35,014 nt of DNA from Polaribacter marinus (GCF_022662535.1 NZ_JAKQYM010000014.1:1-35014), one strand, 5' to 3'; counted from the stretch's first letter, positions 6,661 through 16,397 are shown. Numbers and translations: made by a program. The notes: generated by a model not told the origin, from the sequence alone.

Positions 6661-7746
6661 GGCATAAGTTATTTCTTCTATTTTCATACTTTCAATTCCG
6701 TCTTCTCCTCTAAAATAAATACTAATTTTAGTATCAATTTCTGGGTTGAATAATCGAATCTTCTTTTTTGTAGTTTCGGAATAGCGAAAAATATTATTTC
6801 TTTCATCATCTACTCTTTTTACATTATAATGTCCTCTATTTTTCTCGTTAACGATTGCTCGTGTTATATGAATATTCCTTGTTGTTTTGTGAAGTTCTTT
6901 TTCCGAAACTTTTAAAACATATTGCGAAAACTTTTCTCTTATAAAGTTAATTGCATATTCCTCATTTTCATTTAGTGTTTTAGAGAAATCTTTCAAAAGG
7001 TCGATTACAGGTTTTCCGTAATTCTTTTTTTCTAATTTTTCTTTCCGTTCCTCAACATAACTTTTGAAGTTCGTTTTTATAAATGAAAGAAATGATTTAA
7101 TTAAATATGATGATTGATTATTAATTGGGTCAATTAAACCATCACGTTCATTGTTAAATATTTTAATTAGCTTATTGAAAACAGAATTTTCGTGATTGTC
7201 CCAATATAAATGATACTTTTTAGCATAATTTAATTTTTCAAATGAATTACGAGATGTATTAGATGGAACTGGTGTTAAGTATATAATATAAATTTCGGGT
7301 TTGAAATTACTTTCCAAATAATAGTTTTCTAAACCTTTAAGTTCATCTTCAAGTTGTGAATCATTTGTTATAATAGAAGAATCAGTTATTTTATTTTCTA
7401 AACATATTGAATAAATTATTTCAGTTGTTTTGTCGTCTATTATTTCTATTATTATATCAATATCTCTTCTTTTCTTTTTTCCTTTTTTTTCAAGATTTAC
7501 AGTTAGTTCAGGAATTATATTTATTGAATAACCTGAATATTTTGATAAATCTGCAATTCTATTATTATACTTGATTTTCGATAAAAAATTTTTGTCAATT
7601 TCTGCTATATCACTCAAGAATTCTTGAAGCAATAAACTGGAAATTCCGTGATCTTCTATTGGGTCTAATAAATATGCTAAAAAAGAACTAACATTCGGTT
7701 CATTGATTGAACCATCATTAGAAGATAAAATTCGGAAAATGTTCAT
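6643..7746 (-). CDS. PD-(D/E)XK superfamily nuclease
   Basis: 367 aa. The N-terminus (NEPNVSSFLAYLLDP, 15-29) and the motif set RRDIDIIIEI (93-102), ICLENKI (114-120), then QLEDELKGLENYY (131-143) are the pattern of PD-(D/E)XK nuclease-like proteins (PDDEXK_4 type). D95 or D97 with E117 and K119 would be the metal-binding and catalytic residues. Such proteins often act in defence or as restriction-like endonucleases; no methylase is next to it. Single gene in its cassette. Its last six codons and stop (A-N-K-E-L-S-stop) are supplied by site A6, so the gene lost or never had its own terminus outside the site. Family is fairly sure; substrate unknown. Confidence 0.8.
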   Translation of the reverse strand: MNIFRILSSNDGSINEPNVSSFLAYLLDPIEDHGISSLLLQEFLSDIAEIDKNFLSKIKYNNRIADLSKYSGYSINIIPELTVNLEKKGKKKRRDIDIIIEIIDDKTTEIIYSICLENKITDSSIITNDSQLEDELKGLENYYLESNFKPEIYIIYLTPVPSNTSRNSFEKLNYAKKYHLYWDNHENSVFNKLIKIFNNERDGLIDPINNQSSYLIKSFLSFIKTNFKSYVEERKEKLEKKNYGKPVIDLLKDFSKTLNENEEYAINFIREKFSQYVLKVSEKELHKTTRNIHITRAIVNEKNRGHYNVKRVDDERNNIFRYSETTKKKIRLFNPEIDTKISIYFRGEDGIESMKIEEITYANKELS

Positions 7747-7785
7747 AGTTATTTCTAAAGTTGATTTTTCGTTCTAATTTATGCT

Positions 7786-7880
7786 AACGGTTTTGTATAA
7801 GATTAGTGTGGGAAGTAGACAATCGAAAAATTGTCAACCGAGCCACAAGCTTATACTTATTTTATGTTTTTATCTTGTCG
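7786..7880 (-). repeat. Cassette-junction site B2 (divergent family B)
   Basis: Begins AAC at 7786-7788. It has inverted arms GTATAAGATTAGTGTGG (7796-7812) and CCACAAGCTTATAC, shorter and more diverged than in other B sites. The tail core cannot be placed with confidence; a stray TTAATTTTATACGGC like a B-site arm lies at 7959-7973. It supplies the head of the nuclease cassette and should be the tail of the four-gene operon cassette, but no match to that cassette's head (GTTGTGTGTAATG) was found. Confidence 0.5.
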
Positions 7881-8002
7881 ACCTAAAAATACTTAAATAA
7901 GAATAAGTGACCTTGTAAATAAGCCAGAAACTTTGAGAAAACCATAAAAACCCACATTAATTTTATACGGCTTAAGTTTTCGTTTTTTCCGTCCTGCTGA
8001 TA

Positions 8003-8087
8003 GCGTTGGCAAGGCATACTCTTTTGCAATTTTTGGCGAAGTGTTGGCTGTAGCGAATTGCGAATGTGTATGACTTTGAGCGTTGGC
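8003..8087 (-). repeat. C element, downstream type (hairpin between GCGTTGGC repeats)
   Basis: On the plus strand GCGTTGGC occurs at 8003-8010 and 8080-8087. Between them, CATAC (8015-8019) pairs with GTATG (8068-8072), and TTTGCAATT (8023-8031) pairs with AATTGCGAA (8056-8064, one T.G pair). A TCT/TGT internal loop separates the two stems. The same structure occurs at 19962-20048, in both cases just downstream of a multi-gene operon. It lies 70 bp below the Ycf46-like gene. Confidence 0.8.
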
Positions 8088-8156
8088 TTTTCATTCAATT
8101 CATATTCTTTTTAGTTCTTTTGTTTTGGGTCAGTTTATTTTCACAAGGTTAGTATT

Positions 8157-9758
8157 CTAAAATATATCTTCTTCCTTTTCTCTTTTTGTTAATGTTTGTT
8201 TTTTAGATTCGTCTTTCTTTAAATCTTCTTTATCTGTATCAGAACTTGCTGGTCTAGCTCTTGTTGATGCCCACTCCCTTAGTTTAGTTATGCTATCACT
8301 TTTGGTAAGTGCTAAAGGAACAATAGCTTTAGCTGATTCTATTAGATGTGATAATTTAATCGCTGGTTCTTCATTGTTTTCAATATATGCCTTAAACATT
8401 GCTTCTTTTACAGTTTCTTCAATTTCAGCACCACTAAAGTATTTGGTTTCTTCAATTATTAAATTGAAGTCAGTTATATTTAATTGATTATTTTTCTTGA
8501 GATGAATTTTAAATATATTTTTCCTTTCTTTTTTTGTTGGTAAGTCTATAAAAAAGATTTCATCAAAACGTCCTTTTCTTAAAAGTTCAGGTGGAAGATT
8601 ACTTATTCTATTGGCAGTTGCAACTACAAAAACTGGTTTCGTTTTTTCTTGCATCCAAGTTAAAATGGTTGAAAATACTCTTGAATTTGTGCCTCCATCT
8701 TTTTCGCCTCCTCCAGTACTTAATCCTTTTTCGATTTCATCTATCCACAAAACACAAGGTGCAATTGCTTCTGCTGTCATTATAGCATTTCTTATGTTGT
8801 TTTCACTACTACCAACTTCTGATTGAAATACTTTACCTATGTCCAGCTTTAATAATGGTTGATTCCATTCTGTAGCAATTGCCTTTGCTGTTAAACTTTT
8901 TCCAGTTCCAGGAACACCTAAAAGCAACATTCCTTTGGGTTCTTTTAAACCAAATACTTTCGCTTTTCTTTCAAATGCTTTGCTTCTTTGTTTCAACCAA
9001 ACTTTTAAACTGTCTAAACCACCAACACTTGAATCTAAATTTTCTGTTGTATGATAATAATCTAAAATACCACTTTTCTTTATTATCTGTTCTTTTTCAC
9101 TTGCTATAATTCTAATTGCATCTTTACTATTTAGACCAACTTTTTCTTTTGCTAGGCGAAATGCTAAATCCGCTTCAACATCTGTTAATCCTGCACCTGC
9201 ATCAAGAATTAGGTTTTTTAAATCCTCGTTTATAGTTTCTTCTCTAATTATTACATTCAGCCTTTTTTCTAAATCATTTTTATCAGGTAAAGGCATATTT
9301 AGAACTGTCACATATTTTTCTAATTCAATAGGTAGTTTGAAAAATGGGGATAGCAACAATAAGTGTTTGTTTAGTGCTTTAAAATATTGTGTTAGTTTTC
9401 TTAATTGAACCACAAATTTTTCATCTCGAAACTGTTTATGTGCATCTTCAATAATAAAAATCTCCTTTGATTCTTGGTTTTCATTATTGCCTTTTAATAA
9501 AAATTCAAGAAAAGAATCAGGATTTTTAGTTTCGCCATTATTAGGATGTTTCTCTACTTTATCTAATCTATTAGAATTTTCATCTTTATTATGGATTTGT
9601 AAACCATCTACAATATCCCAAGTGCTAAAAGTATATCCTTTTCTAAAAGCTGAGCTTCTAACTTTTTGAATTATACGTCCATATTCAGGTGACGCTAGAT
9701 AGATTAATGGATAATTAGCGTCAAGCATATATTTTAAATCTTCAAATGATTTTTCCAT
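8157..9758 (-). CDS. Ycf46-like AAA+ ATPase
   Basis: 533 aa. The N-terminal 230 residues (LDANYPLIYLASPEYGRI; FIIEDAHKQF) are the helper domain of the Ycf46 family; residues about 240-480 are the AAA module. Walker A GVPGTGKS is at 281-288, Walker B VLWIDEIEKG with D340/E341, sensor asparagine in ATANR (381-385), and arginine finger region LLRKGRFDE (392-400). The C-terminal 50 residues are charged and probably flexible. Ycf46 is known from chloroplast and cyanobacterial genomes and scattered bacteria; its mechanism is unclear. Last gene of a four-gene operon, 4 bp after the DUF1257-DUF2997 gene, so translation is probably coupled. It may remodel a complex made with its operon partners. Family call is good. 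Confidence 0.88.
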   Translation of the reverse strand: MEKSFEDLKYMLDANYPLIYLASPEYGRIIQKVRSSAFRKGYTFSTWDIVDGLQIHNKDENSNRLDKVEKHPNNGETKNPDSFLEFLLKGNNENQESKEIFIIEDAHKQFRDEKFVVQLRKLTQYFKALNKHLLLLSPFFKLPIELEKYVTVLNMPLPDKNDLEKRLNVIIREETINEDLKNLILDAGAGLTDVEADLAFRLAKEKVGLNSKDAIRIIASEKEQIIKKSGILDYYHTTENLDSSVGGLDSLKVWLKQRSKAFERKAKVFGLKEPKGMLLLGVPGTGKSLTAKAIATEWNQPLLKLDIGKVFQSEVGSSENNIRNAIMTAEAIAPCVLWIDEIEKGLSTGGGEKDGGTNSRVFSTILTWMQEKTKPVFVVATANRISNLPPELLRKGRFDEIFFIDLPTKKERKNIFKIHLKKNNQLNITDFNLIIEETKYFSGAEIEETVKEAMFKAYIENNEEPAIKLSHLIESAKAIVPLALTKSDSITKLREWASTRARPASSDTDKEDLKKDESKKQTLTKREKEEDIF

Positions 9759-9762
9759 TGTT

Positions 9763-10401
9763 TTAATTTTTTGCTATGATTTTATTTGAAGCACTACAGT
9801 AAGCCTTGTTTTTATATCTTACTGGTATTTCTTTTCTTTTTATTTCCATTCCTTCTCTTCTTGTATTTCCAAATGACTTTTCAATTCCTTCCATTGCTTT
9901 ATCTGCTAATTCGTGAACATCATATGGAATATAGTTTGAATCAGAAATAATAGTACCATCTTTTAGAATTGAAAATTCTATTTCTGTTCGTTTTTCATCC
10001 TCATTTTCTAGTTTAGAATAACCAACCATAAAAAACTTCTCTTTCACTTCTTCATTTGGTTCAAAGTCGTAGTCTTTTTTTAGAGAAAACCCAACACTTT
10101 CAAATTCAGTAAGAATTGTTTTTTTGGCGTATTCGACATTCAATGCAAAAAATTCCCTCTGCAATTCTTTAATTAAATCTTTGCCATTCTTCAGGTAATA
10201 ACTATTATAAGTTACTATTCCATTTTTAATTTTTATTGCATATTCTCCGTGAAGATTTGTATTTGGAATTTTAGTAACAATAACTTCATTATTACTTTTA
10301 ATTTCATATTCCCAGTTAAATTTCTTAACTGCTTCAATAAAAACCTCTGTTTTAAATACTTGAGGGTTTTTCAGAAAAGTAGATGTTTCAAAACAAGACA
10401 T
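9763..10401 (-). CDS. DUF1257 (Ycf35-like) - DUF2997 fusion protein
   Basis: 212 aa. Residues 1-125 begin MSCFETSTFLKNPQVF and go on to FNWEYEIKSNNEVIVTKI, matching the start and strand pattern of DUF1257/Ycf35. Residues about 139-190 (IEFSILKDGTI ... ELADKAMEGIEKSFG ... KRKEI) match DUF2997, usually a separate small protein of about 60-70 aa. As I recall, DUF1257, DUF2997 and Ycf46-type ATPases are neighbours in other bacteria, so the fusion and the adjacent ATPase support each other. The reaction is unknown. The gene begins 1 bp after the PIN gene's stop and ends 4 bp before the ATPase. No catalytic residues are recognised. Domain calls come from memory of consensus patterns and are moderately sure. 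Confidence 0.75.
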   Translation of the reverse strand: MSCFETSTFLKNPQVFKTEVFIEAVKKFNWEYEIKSNNEVIVTKIPNTNLHGEYAIKIKNGIVTYNSYYLKNGKDLIKELQREFFALNVEYAKKTILTEFESVGFSLKKDYDFEPNEEVKEKFFMVGYSKLENEDEKRTEIEFSILKDGTIISDSNYIPYDVHELADKAMEGIEKSFGNTRREGMEIKRKEIPVRYKNKAYCSASNKIIAKN

Positions 10402-10402
10402 A

Positions 10403-12616
10403 TTATCGTTTTTTTCTATTGTTGGTTCTATTTCTTTTGCTAAGAGAAAGCAAAGATGTTAATTCGGTAATTGTTTTAGCAGGTATTTGTAACTTCTCAG
10501 CTTTAATCTGTAAACCTTTATCATTAGTTAAAAGAATTGCATTTCTTTTTTGATAATGTAAAGCAACAGATAAAATCATATTATCTGGTGATTTTCTATT
10601 TAGATCATCAGGTAAGTTATCAACTGTACTAGTGTCAATAATTACATTTCTCTTTTTTTGATGTTTGTGTATTTGTCTAATTGCTTCTTGAGCTTTTTCT
10701 TTTGTTTTGCTATTATTCTTCAAACCATCAAGTTCATCAATAACTTTTAAAGAAATAATAATATTTTGGAGTGGACCAATTATGTCAACTATTTTTGGTT
10801 CTTCCAATAGAATGTTTGTATCAATAATTATTGATTTCCTCTTTTTTATTAGTTCAAACTCTTTCTCTTTAAGTAAAAACTTCTTTTCAATTTCTAAAAA
10901 TAAACTTGTTTCTTGTTCTTCAAATTTTTCTTTCTCTTTATTTATTTTTGATTTTAATGATTTAAATTTTCTTTCATCAGACAACTCTAAGTTTTTAAGT
11001 TCGGCTAATATTGAATTTAAAAAAATGTTTATTTTCTCTTTTCTTGCATTTTTTACTGATATTAATAAAGAATCTTTTGTTACTTTAATTTCGTCGAAAA
11101 CATTTTTATATTGTTTAATATTGTAAAAAGGACGAATTTTAAAATCTATGTTTTCTATTTCTTCTATGGTAAATTTTGATAAACTGTTGCTCTTAATTCT
11201 TTTTTCAATATCATTATTAAATTGATAGTATAATACTTTTAAATACTCATCTGCAAAATCTCGCCTAAAGGTCACAATGTGTTTTTTAAGATCTACACTT
11301 AAGTACTTTTTAACGAATTGATATTTGATTGATTTACTACTTATTTTTAGAGGGAAACTGTCTTTTTTGTATATAGATGTTTTACTCGATTTTACAGTTA
11401 TGACATTAAATTCATCGATTTTTCCAATTATTACATATGAATTTAAAGTTTCCGAAACTTCATTTTTAAACGCTTCTAAATCAGTTTTTAAATCATCATT
11501 AATTGGTAGATAAATAAAAAGGTATTTATCGTTATTATTTTTAATTACTTTAGATAAAGTTTCAATCAATAATTTTGATACCTCATTAAACATTAGCCAA
11601 ACTTCATTTTCTGAATTTTTGATAATTGTATCTAATCTATCAAAAAACATATAAGGCTCGATAAATTTTAGTTGATTGATGTTATTAGCGATTTCTTCTG
11701 AAATATTTTTATCCTCAGCTATTACTCTTTCAATTTCTTTTTGAGATTTAATTAATTCTTCTCTGTATAAAAAATCATCAGAAATTGGATTCTGATAAAA
11801 ACTATATTGTTGTAAAACTTGAAAAAATAAATTGTCTGCCTTTTCTTTATTTTTCCTTAAATATGTAGAAAAATAGTCATTGATGGTTTTTGAATATTCT
11901 TCGTAAACAAGAGTTCTGTATTTCCCAGAAGTTGTGTCAACTAAAAAAACAGCATATAACGTTGTTGATTTATGCTCTTTTTCGATTAGGACAGAATCCT
12001 TAAAAGAATTCATTTTTTCAACATTATAAATTTCAGGAATTTGATTTTCTGAAAATGATTTTAATAGTTGTTCATCTTCATAATTAATTCTAGAATTAAT
12101 TGAATTTTCTTCAGTATTAACGCTTTTCAAAAACTCAAAATTGTCTTTTGCTTTTGAATGGTCATTATTTGTATTATCAAAATATAACTCAAATCTTTTA
12201 TTTGTATGTACTCTGAATTTTTTACCTTTTTGAAAGTATTCTTTTCCAATATCAGTCAATTGACAATAAGAAAAAGAATTATCTCCAGTAGTTATCATTT
12301 CAAATTCTTCTAAACTTTGTAAAGCATCTTTTAATATTTCATATTCAGCGAAATCTTTATATTTTTTCTGAGAAGGATTGTCTGTTACATTAAATCCTAA
12401 AATTTCGCCTATTTCTTCAAAACTTAAAGAGTTTTCGATATTTAGTAAACCACAAATAGTCTTGTCAAACAATGTGAATTCAACTGCTTCTGTACAAGTT
12501 GCAGAATACTTTGCTTTTGTAAAAAACCAATCAAAAGGTTTATAGCCAAGATATATTTCTGTTAGTTTTTTATCTTGTTCTATGGCTTTAAATATGTTGT
12601 AGTCTATGTTATTCAT
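10403..12616 (-). CDS. Large protein with C-terminal PIN ribonuclease domain
   Basis: 737 aa from the ATG at 12616, which overlaps the helicase stop (12609-12611); an in-frame ATG three codons earlier (12625) is possible. Numbering here uses that longer 740-aa form. Residues about 600-730 form a PIN domain of the PhoH-associated type with all acidic positions present: D602 (IIDTNILL), E631 (VIDELDG), D681 (SPDNMILSVAL) and D702 (LTNDKGLQ). PIN domains cut single-stranded RNA using metal ions. Residues about 545-597 are a lysine/glutamate-rich coiled coil. The first 130 residues resemble a winged-helix segment (YCQLTDIGKEYFQKGKKFRV). The middle region is unrecognised. Second gene of the operon; likely an RNase component working with the helicase. 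PIN call is firm. Confidence 0.88.
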   Translation of the reverse strand: MNNIDYNIFKAIEQDKKLTEIYLGYKPFDWFFTKAKYSATCTEAVEFTLFDKTICGLLNIENSLSFEEIGEILGFNVTDNPSQKKYKDFAEYEILKDALQSLEEFEMITTGDNSFSYCQLTDIGKEYFQKGKKFRVHTNKRFELYFDNTNNDHSKAKDNFEFLKSVNTEENSINSRINYEDEQLLKSFSENQIPEIYNVEKMNSFKDSVLIEKEHKSTTLYAVFLVDTTSGKYRTLVYEEYSKTINDYFSTYLRKNKEKADNLFFQVLQQYSFYQNPISDDFLYREELIKSQKEIERVIAEDKNISEEIANNINQLKFIEPYMFFDRLDTIIKNSENEVWLMFNEVSKLLIETLSKVIKNNNDKYLFIYLPINDDLKTDLEAFKNEVSETLNSYVIIGKIDEFNVITVKSSKTSIYKKDSFPLKISSKSIKYQFVKKYLSVDLKKHIVTFRRDFADEYLKVLYYQFNNDIEKRIKSNSLSKFTIEEIENIDFKIRPFYNIKQYKNVFDEIKVTKDSLLISVKNARKEKINIFLNSILAELKNLELSDERKFKSLKSKINKEKEKFEEQETSLFLEIEKKFLLKEKEFELIKKRKSIIIDTNILLEEPKIVDIIGPLQNIIISLKVIDELDGLKNNSKTKEKAQEAIRQIHKHQKKRNVIIDTSTVDNLPDDLNRKSPDNMILSVALHYQKRNAILLTNDKGLQIKAEKLQIPAKTITELTSLLSLSKRNRTNNRKKR

Positions 12617-15600
12617 TATTACCAAATTCTTTTTTTAAGTTTTTGTAGTCCACAACAATTCCTTCATCGTTTATGGTATCAATTACATTTTTATAAATTT
12701 GGTTTCCATTTTTATCTTTAAATCTGTAAAACATATTTTTATTACCAACAACTATTAATAATCGTTTGGCTCTTGATAGTGCTACATTCAATCGTTTTGG
12801 TGATTTAGCAAAACCAATGTCATAATTCTTCTTAATCTCTCCATTTTCAATCTTTTTATCACTCCTTACTGTTGAAACAATAATGATGTTTCTTTCCATT
12901 CCTTGAAATTTATCGACAGTATTTAAACGAACTGGTATGTTATATTTGTTTCTTGCTTTTAAGGCGATTTCTTTCAGTTTTGATACTTGATGTCCGTAAA
13001 AACTAATTACACCAATTTCTTTTTCTTCTTGAAATTTATTTGGGTCATTACTGCTTTCCCAATGTTTCATATACTCTTCAAATCCATTTGATTTTTTAAG
13101 AAGTTTTATGACTAACTCAACAGCTTCAATTTCATAATTATTTATTCTTGATGTACCACTTAATTCTTCTGGTTCATCAACATTAATCCAAATAGTATGA
13201 ATATCTGGATTAATAAATTTATTAAGTAAAAATCCGTGATGTCTAGAAAATGGGTTATTTAGATTAGTGTCATTTGCATTTTCCTTTATAGGTTTTCCAG
13301 GTTCTAGACCACCTTCATCCAAGTAAAATTGTTTAATTACATTGTTAATTTTTGGATGCATTCTATATTGTTCATTAAATGTAGATTTAATGGTTGGTGA
13401 CACTTTAGGATGCATTATTAATCTTTCAAACTGAGAAGTTTCTACAAAGTCCTTATTAATTTCAGATGCCAATTCTTTTGCTTCTGTTGTTTCAAGTGAT
13501 TCTAATGTTTCTTTAAACGTTTTATCGTGAAGCATTGGTGGTAATTGTCTATGGTCGCCTATAATAATATTTTTGCGTCCAAAACACATTGGTAGTAATA
13601 ATTCTGGTGGTGTCGCTTTACTTGCTTCATCTGTTATTACTGTATCAAATTCAATAGGCTTTAAAGAGGTTGTATTTCTGTTATTAATTATTGAACCATA
13701 TCTAAAATAGGAATTAGCAAGTTTCTCCGCACTTTTAATATCTTTTCCGTTTTGAAGAAAAGCTCTAATTATTTTTTCTTTTGAAATCTCTCCACTTATT
13801 GATTTGATTATACTTTCGTTGGAAACAGATGTACGATACCATTTGTATTGTTGTCCTATATCAATATTATCAGTTTGATTTTCAATATTGAAAATTCGTT
13901 GATAATCTGCTCCGAAATTTGGACTTCCAGCGGAACTACTTGTGCTACCAACAACATTCGCATATTTAAAGTATTTGTCTTTAAATACCGTTTTCATTTC
14001 TTTGTCAGGTTGAGCCATTTCAAAAGCCCAATCTTTCATAATTTCACTATATTTCGGATTAGATTGTTGAGAATTGTTCGCAATTCTTCGCATCCATAAT
14101 TGTACAGAATTATTGTAAAAATCTTCTTCAACTATTTCAACATCATCTTCCTCTAGAGCTTCATTTTCATAATTATCATCAGTTTCAAATTTTTCGTCAA
14201 CCCATTTCATTATGCGCTCAAACGCATACTTTTTTCCTTCTTCCTCAAATTTACTAGCTCTCCCAAAACGTATTGGTTTTACTAGTGTATGATTTTTATT
14301 TAGTAATTTTTCTAATGCGTTATCTACAGCAAGGTTTGTTTCAGAAGTTAAAAGTATTTTTTGTTCTTGATTAACTCTTACCATTTGCCAAATCATTTCT
14401 GCTATTACTGTTGTTTTACCCGTTCCTGGTGGACCTTGAAGTAATGCTAAATCAGTACAGTTTAAAGCAGATAGAACAGCTTTTCTTTGAGAATCATTTA
14501 AGATTAGTAATTCGTGTCTTTCTAATTCATTCCATTCTTCCTCATCTTTAGAGAGGTTTTTATATATTTCTTCTGCTTTTGAGCTATCAAAAATGAAATC
14601 TTTGATTTTTTCGTTTACAGGTTTTAGGTCTAATCCTTCTTTTGGATTAGTAATTTTATTCATTGCTTCATTTAGCCAAGATATTTTTGCTTGGTCTCCT
14701 CTTAAATTTGGTATTACAACTTTAATTTTAGGTTCTTCTTCAATGAACTTGAAAAATTTATCTGTTTGACGTTTATCATCTGACCATTTGTAAGGTAAAT
14801 TGAAAACGTAGTGGTTATAGTCGGAATTTCTACCATTTAGATTTCCAATTACTACCTGTCTGTTTTTGTATTCAAATTTATCACCTCTATCTATGTAGAA
14901 TTCTGAACCAGCTATCTGTCTTGTTTTATCCAAAAATTCCTCTTTTTTAGATTTTTTAGCTATTATGTCAATTTTTACTTTGAATTTAAAATCGTCATTT
15001 AGTGGCGAGAGCATTATGTTAAACCTATTTAAAGATTTTATTTTCTCGTATTTTAATTTTAAATCTGAATAATCAATAAATTCAAAAGCGACAGTTTGTT
15101 GGGACTCACTAACATTTGTGTCAAAATCGAATGAATAAAACTCTCGTTTTATTTCAGTCCAAAAAGTGTTTTTAAATGTTGAGTTTTCAAACTTCATTGG
15201 TTCGTTAACTCTTGATTGGTCGAATTGTAAATATACTTTTGACTTAACTTTTTCTTTACCAAAAATTGAGATTAACTCTTGGTACATTTTTTTAAGACTA
15301 TCAATTTCATTATGCTTTCGTGAAAAAACATTGTGTCTTAATCGTCTCAATAAGTGGTCGCTAATTTTTAAGTTCTTGTCTAATTTTATATTGCAATGCC
15401 AATCAATTTCGAATTCTGCTCCGTAACTCTTGAAGTAAAATTGCTCTAAAAACATTTTATCTATGACTTCTTGTTTTTGAGATAAATTATTTATATAAAC
15501 ACTAATTGTATCGCTATTGTTTGAAACTATAAAACGATTGTTAAACGTTTCACTAATTTTATTTGATATTGAAAAAGGCGTGATTTTAAGTACACAAGCA

Positions 15601-16370
15601 ATTTGTTTGTTCCTTTCGAGTATAATTGTAAAATCTTTTTGGATAACTCTATCTAGGACATCACTAATATCCTTATATCTCAAAAACAGGCTTCCATCTG
15701 GATTTATTCTTTCGTTTAGCTTGAAAGGTTCTTCTGAAATAATCTTTTCAATATTCTTATATTCTAAATTTTCTTCTTGTTTTAACTTAACTCGAAATTG
15801 ATAGAGTGATTCGTGAATATTTATCGGTTGGTCGTATTTGACTATTTCTAATGGTTGTGAATTTTTATTTAGAATGAGTTGTTGTGCTTCAATCCATTTA
15901 TCCCAAATTTCTTGCTGATTTTCAATTTCTGATTTTGGCGAAATTTCAAGTTTGCATATTTTGTTATATAAATCTTCTAATTCTCTTTGTGAACGATAGG
16001 GCTTTTTGAAATCAATTAATTTTACTGTGCAATTTTCAGTAACAGTATATTCATCTGAATTGAGTTGTTGAATTTCAGATATTACATTTTTTGATTTTTG
16101 ATTTATTATTGTTTTATAGTCGAAAGTTTGCTCTTGCCATTTTAAAACTAATTCTATTTGCTTGTTTTCAATTTGAAAAGTTACTTTATGCTCGTCCTCA
16201 TTTTTCTTTTGAAAGAAGCATTCTATTGATTTGTTTTCAATCCATCTTTTTAACTCTTCAAAGCTTGGATTTTTTTGTTTATCAAGTATACTTACTGCTT
16301 TGTTATCAAATCTGATTATTAATTCTATAGGTTCTTCATCGAAAATATCTTCATTATTATGGTTTGGCAT
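12609..16370 (-). CDS. Large SF1B helicase, UPF1/DNA2-like
   Basis: 1253 aa. The first 600 residues are a beta-rich region with no recognised family. Helicase motifs follow: Q-motif region NDSQRKAV (625-632), Walker A GPPGTGKT (646-653), motif Ia TSETNLAVDNAL, Walker B DEAS (914-917), motif III GDHRQLPP (938-945), then YRMHP, VDKFQGMERNIIIVST (motif V) and LNVALSRAKRLLIVVG (motif VI). This is the AAA_11/AAA_12 arrangement of UPF1, DNA2 and Senataxin-like helicases, which move 5' to 3' on RNA or DNA. An insert rich in acidic residues (728-750) separates Ia from motif II. First gene of the four-gene operon, overlapping the next gene. C element of upstream type lies 28 bp above the start. Helicase call is certain; substrate is not. 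Confidence 0.93.
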   Translation of the reverse strand: MPNHNNEDIFDEEPIELIIRFDNKAVSILDKQKNPSFEELKRWIENKSIECFFQKKNEDEHKVTFQIENKQIELVLKWQEQTFDYKTIINQKSKNVISEIQQLNSDEYTVTENCTVKLIDFKKPYRSQRELEDLYNKICKLEISPKSEIENQQEIWDKWIEAQQLILNKNSQPLEIVKYDQPINIHESLYQFRVKLKQEENLEYKNIEKIISEEPFKLNERINPDGSLFLRYKDISDVLDRVIQKDFTIILERNKQIACVLKITPFSISNKISETFNNRFIVSNNSDTISVYINNLSQKQEVIDKMFLEQFYFKSYGAEFEIDWHCNIKLDKNLKISDHLLRRLRHNVFSRKHNEIDSLKKMYQELISIFGKEKVKSKVYLQFDQSRVNEPMKFENSTFKNTFWTEIKREFYSFDFDTNVSESQQTVAFEFIDYSDLKLKYEKIKSLNRFNIMLSPLNDDFKFKVKIDIIAKKSKKEEFLDKTRQIAGSEFYIDRGDKFEYKNRQVVIGNLNGRNSDYNHYVFNLPYKWSDDKRQTDKFFKFIEEEPKIKVVIPNLRGDQAKISWLNEAMNKITNPKEGLDLKPVNEKIKDFIFDSSKAEEIYKNLSKDEEEWNELERHELLILNDSQRKAVLSALNCTDLALLQGPPGTGKTTVIAEMIWQMVRVNQEQKILLTSETNLAVDNALEKLLNKNHTLVKPIRFGRASKFEEEGKKYAFERIMKWVDEKFETDDNYENEALEEDDVEIVEEDFYNNSVQLWMRRIANNSQQSNPKYSEIMKDWAFEMAQPDKEMKTVFKDKYFKYANVVGSTSSSAGSPNFGADYQRIFNIENQTDNIDIGQQYKWYRTSVSNESIIKSISGEISKEKIIRAFLQNGKDIKSAEKLANSYFRYGSIINNRNTTSLKPIEFDTVITDEASKATPPELLLPMCFGRKNIIIGDHRQLPPMLHDKTFKETLESLETTEAKELASEINKDFVETSQFERLIMHPKVSPTIKSTFNEQYRMHPKINNVIKQFYLDEGGLEPGKPIKENANDTNLNNPFSRHHGFLLNKFINPDIHTIWINVDEPEELSGTSRINNYEIEAVELVIKLLKKSNGFEEYMKHWESSNDPNKFQEEKEIGVISFYGHQVSKLKEIALKARNKYNIPVRLNTVDKFQGMERNIIIVSTVRSDKKIENGEIKKNYDIGFAKSPKRLNVALSRAKRLLIVVGNKNMFYRFKDKNGNQIYKNVIDTINDEGIVVDYKNLKKEFGNNE

Positions 16371-16397
16371 TTATTCTTTTTTTATTAGTCCTTTCAA

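Noticed and set aside
7883..8098. 71-codon minus-strand frame
   Set aside because: It lies across a C element and spacer; its sequence is the reading of the hairpin arms.
10707..11126. 139-codon plus-strand frame inside the PIN gene
   Set aside because: Ser/Phe-rich antisense shadow of a Lys/Glu-rich coiled coil.
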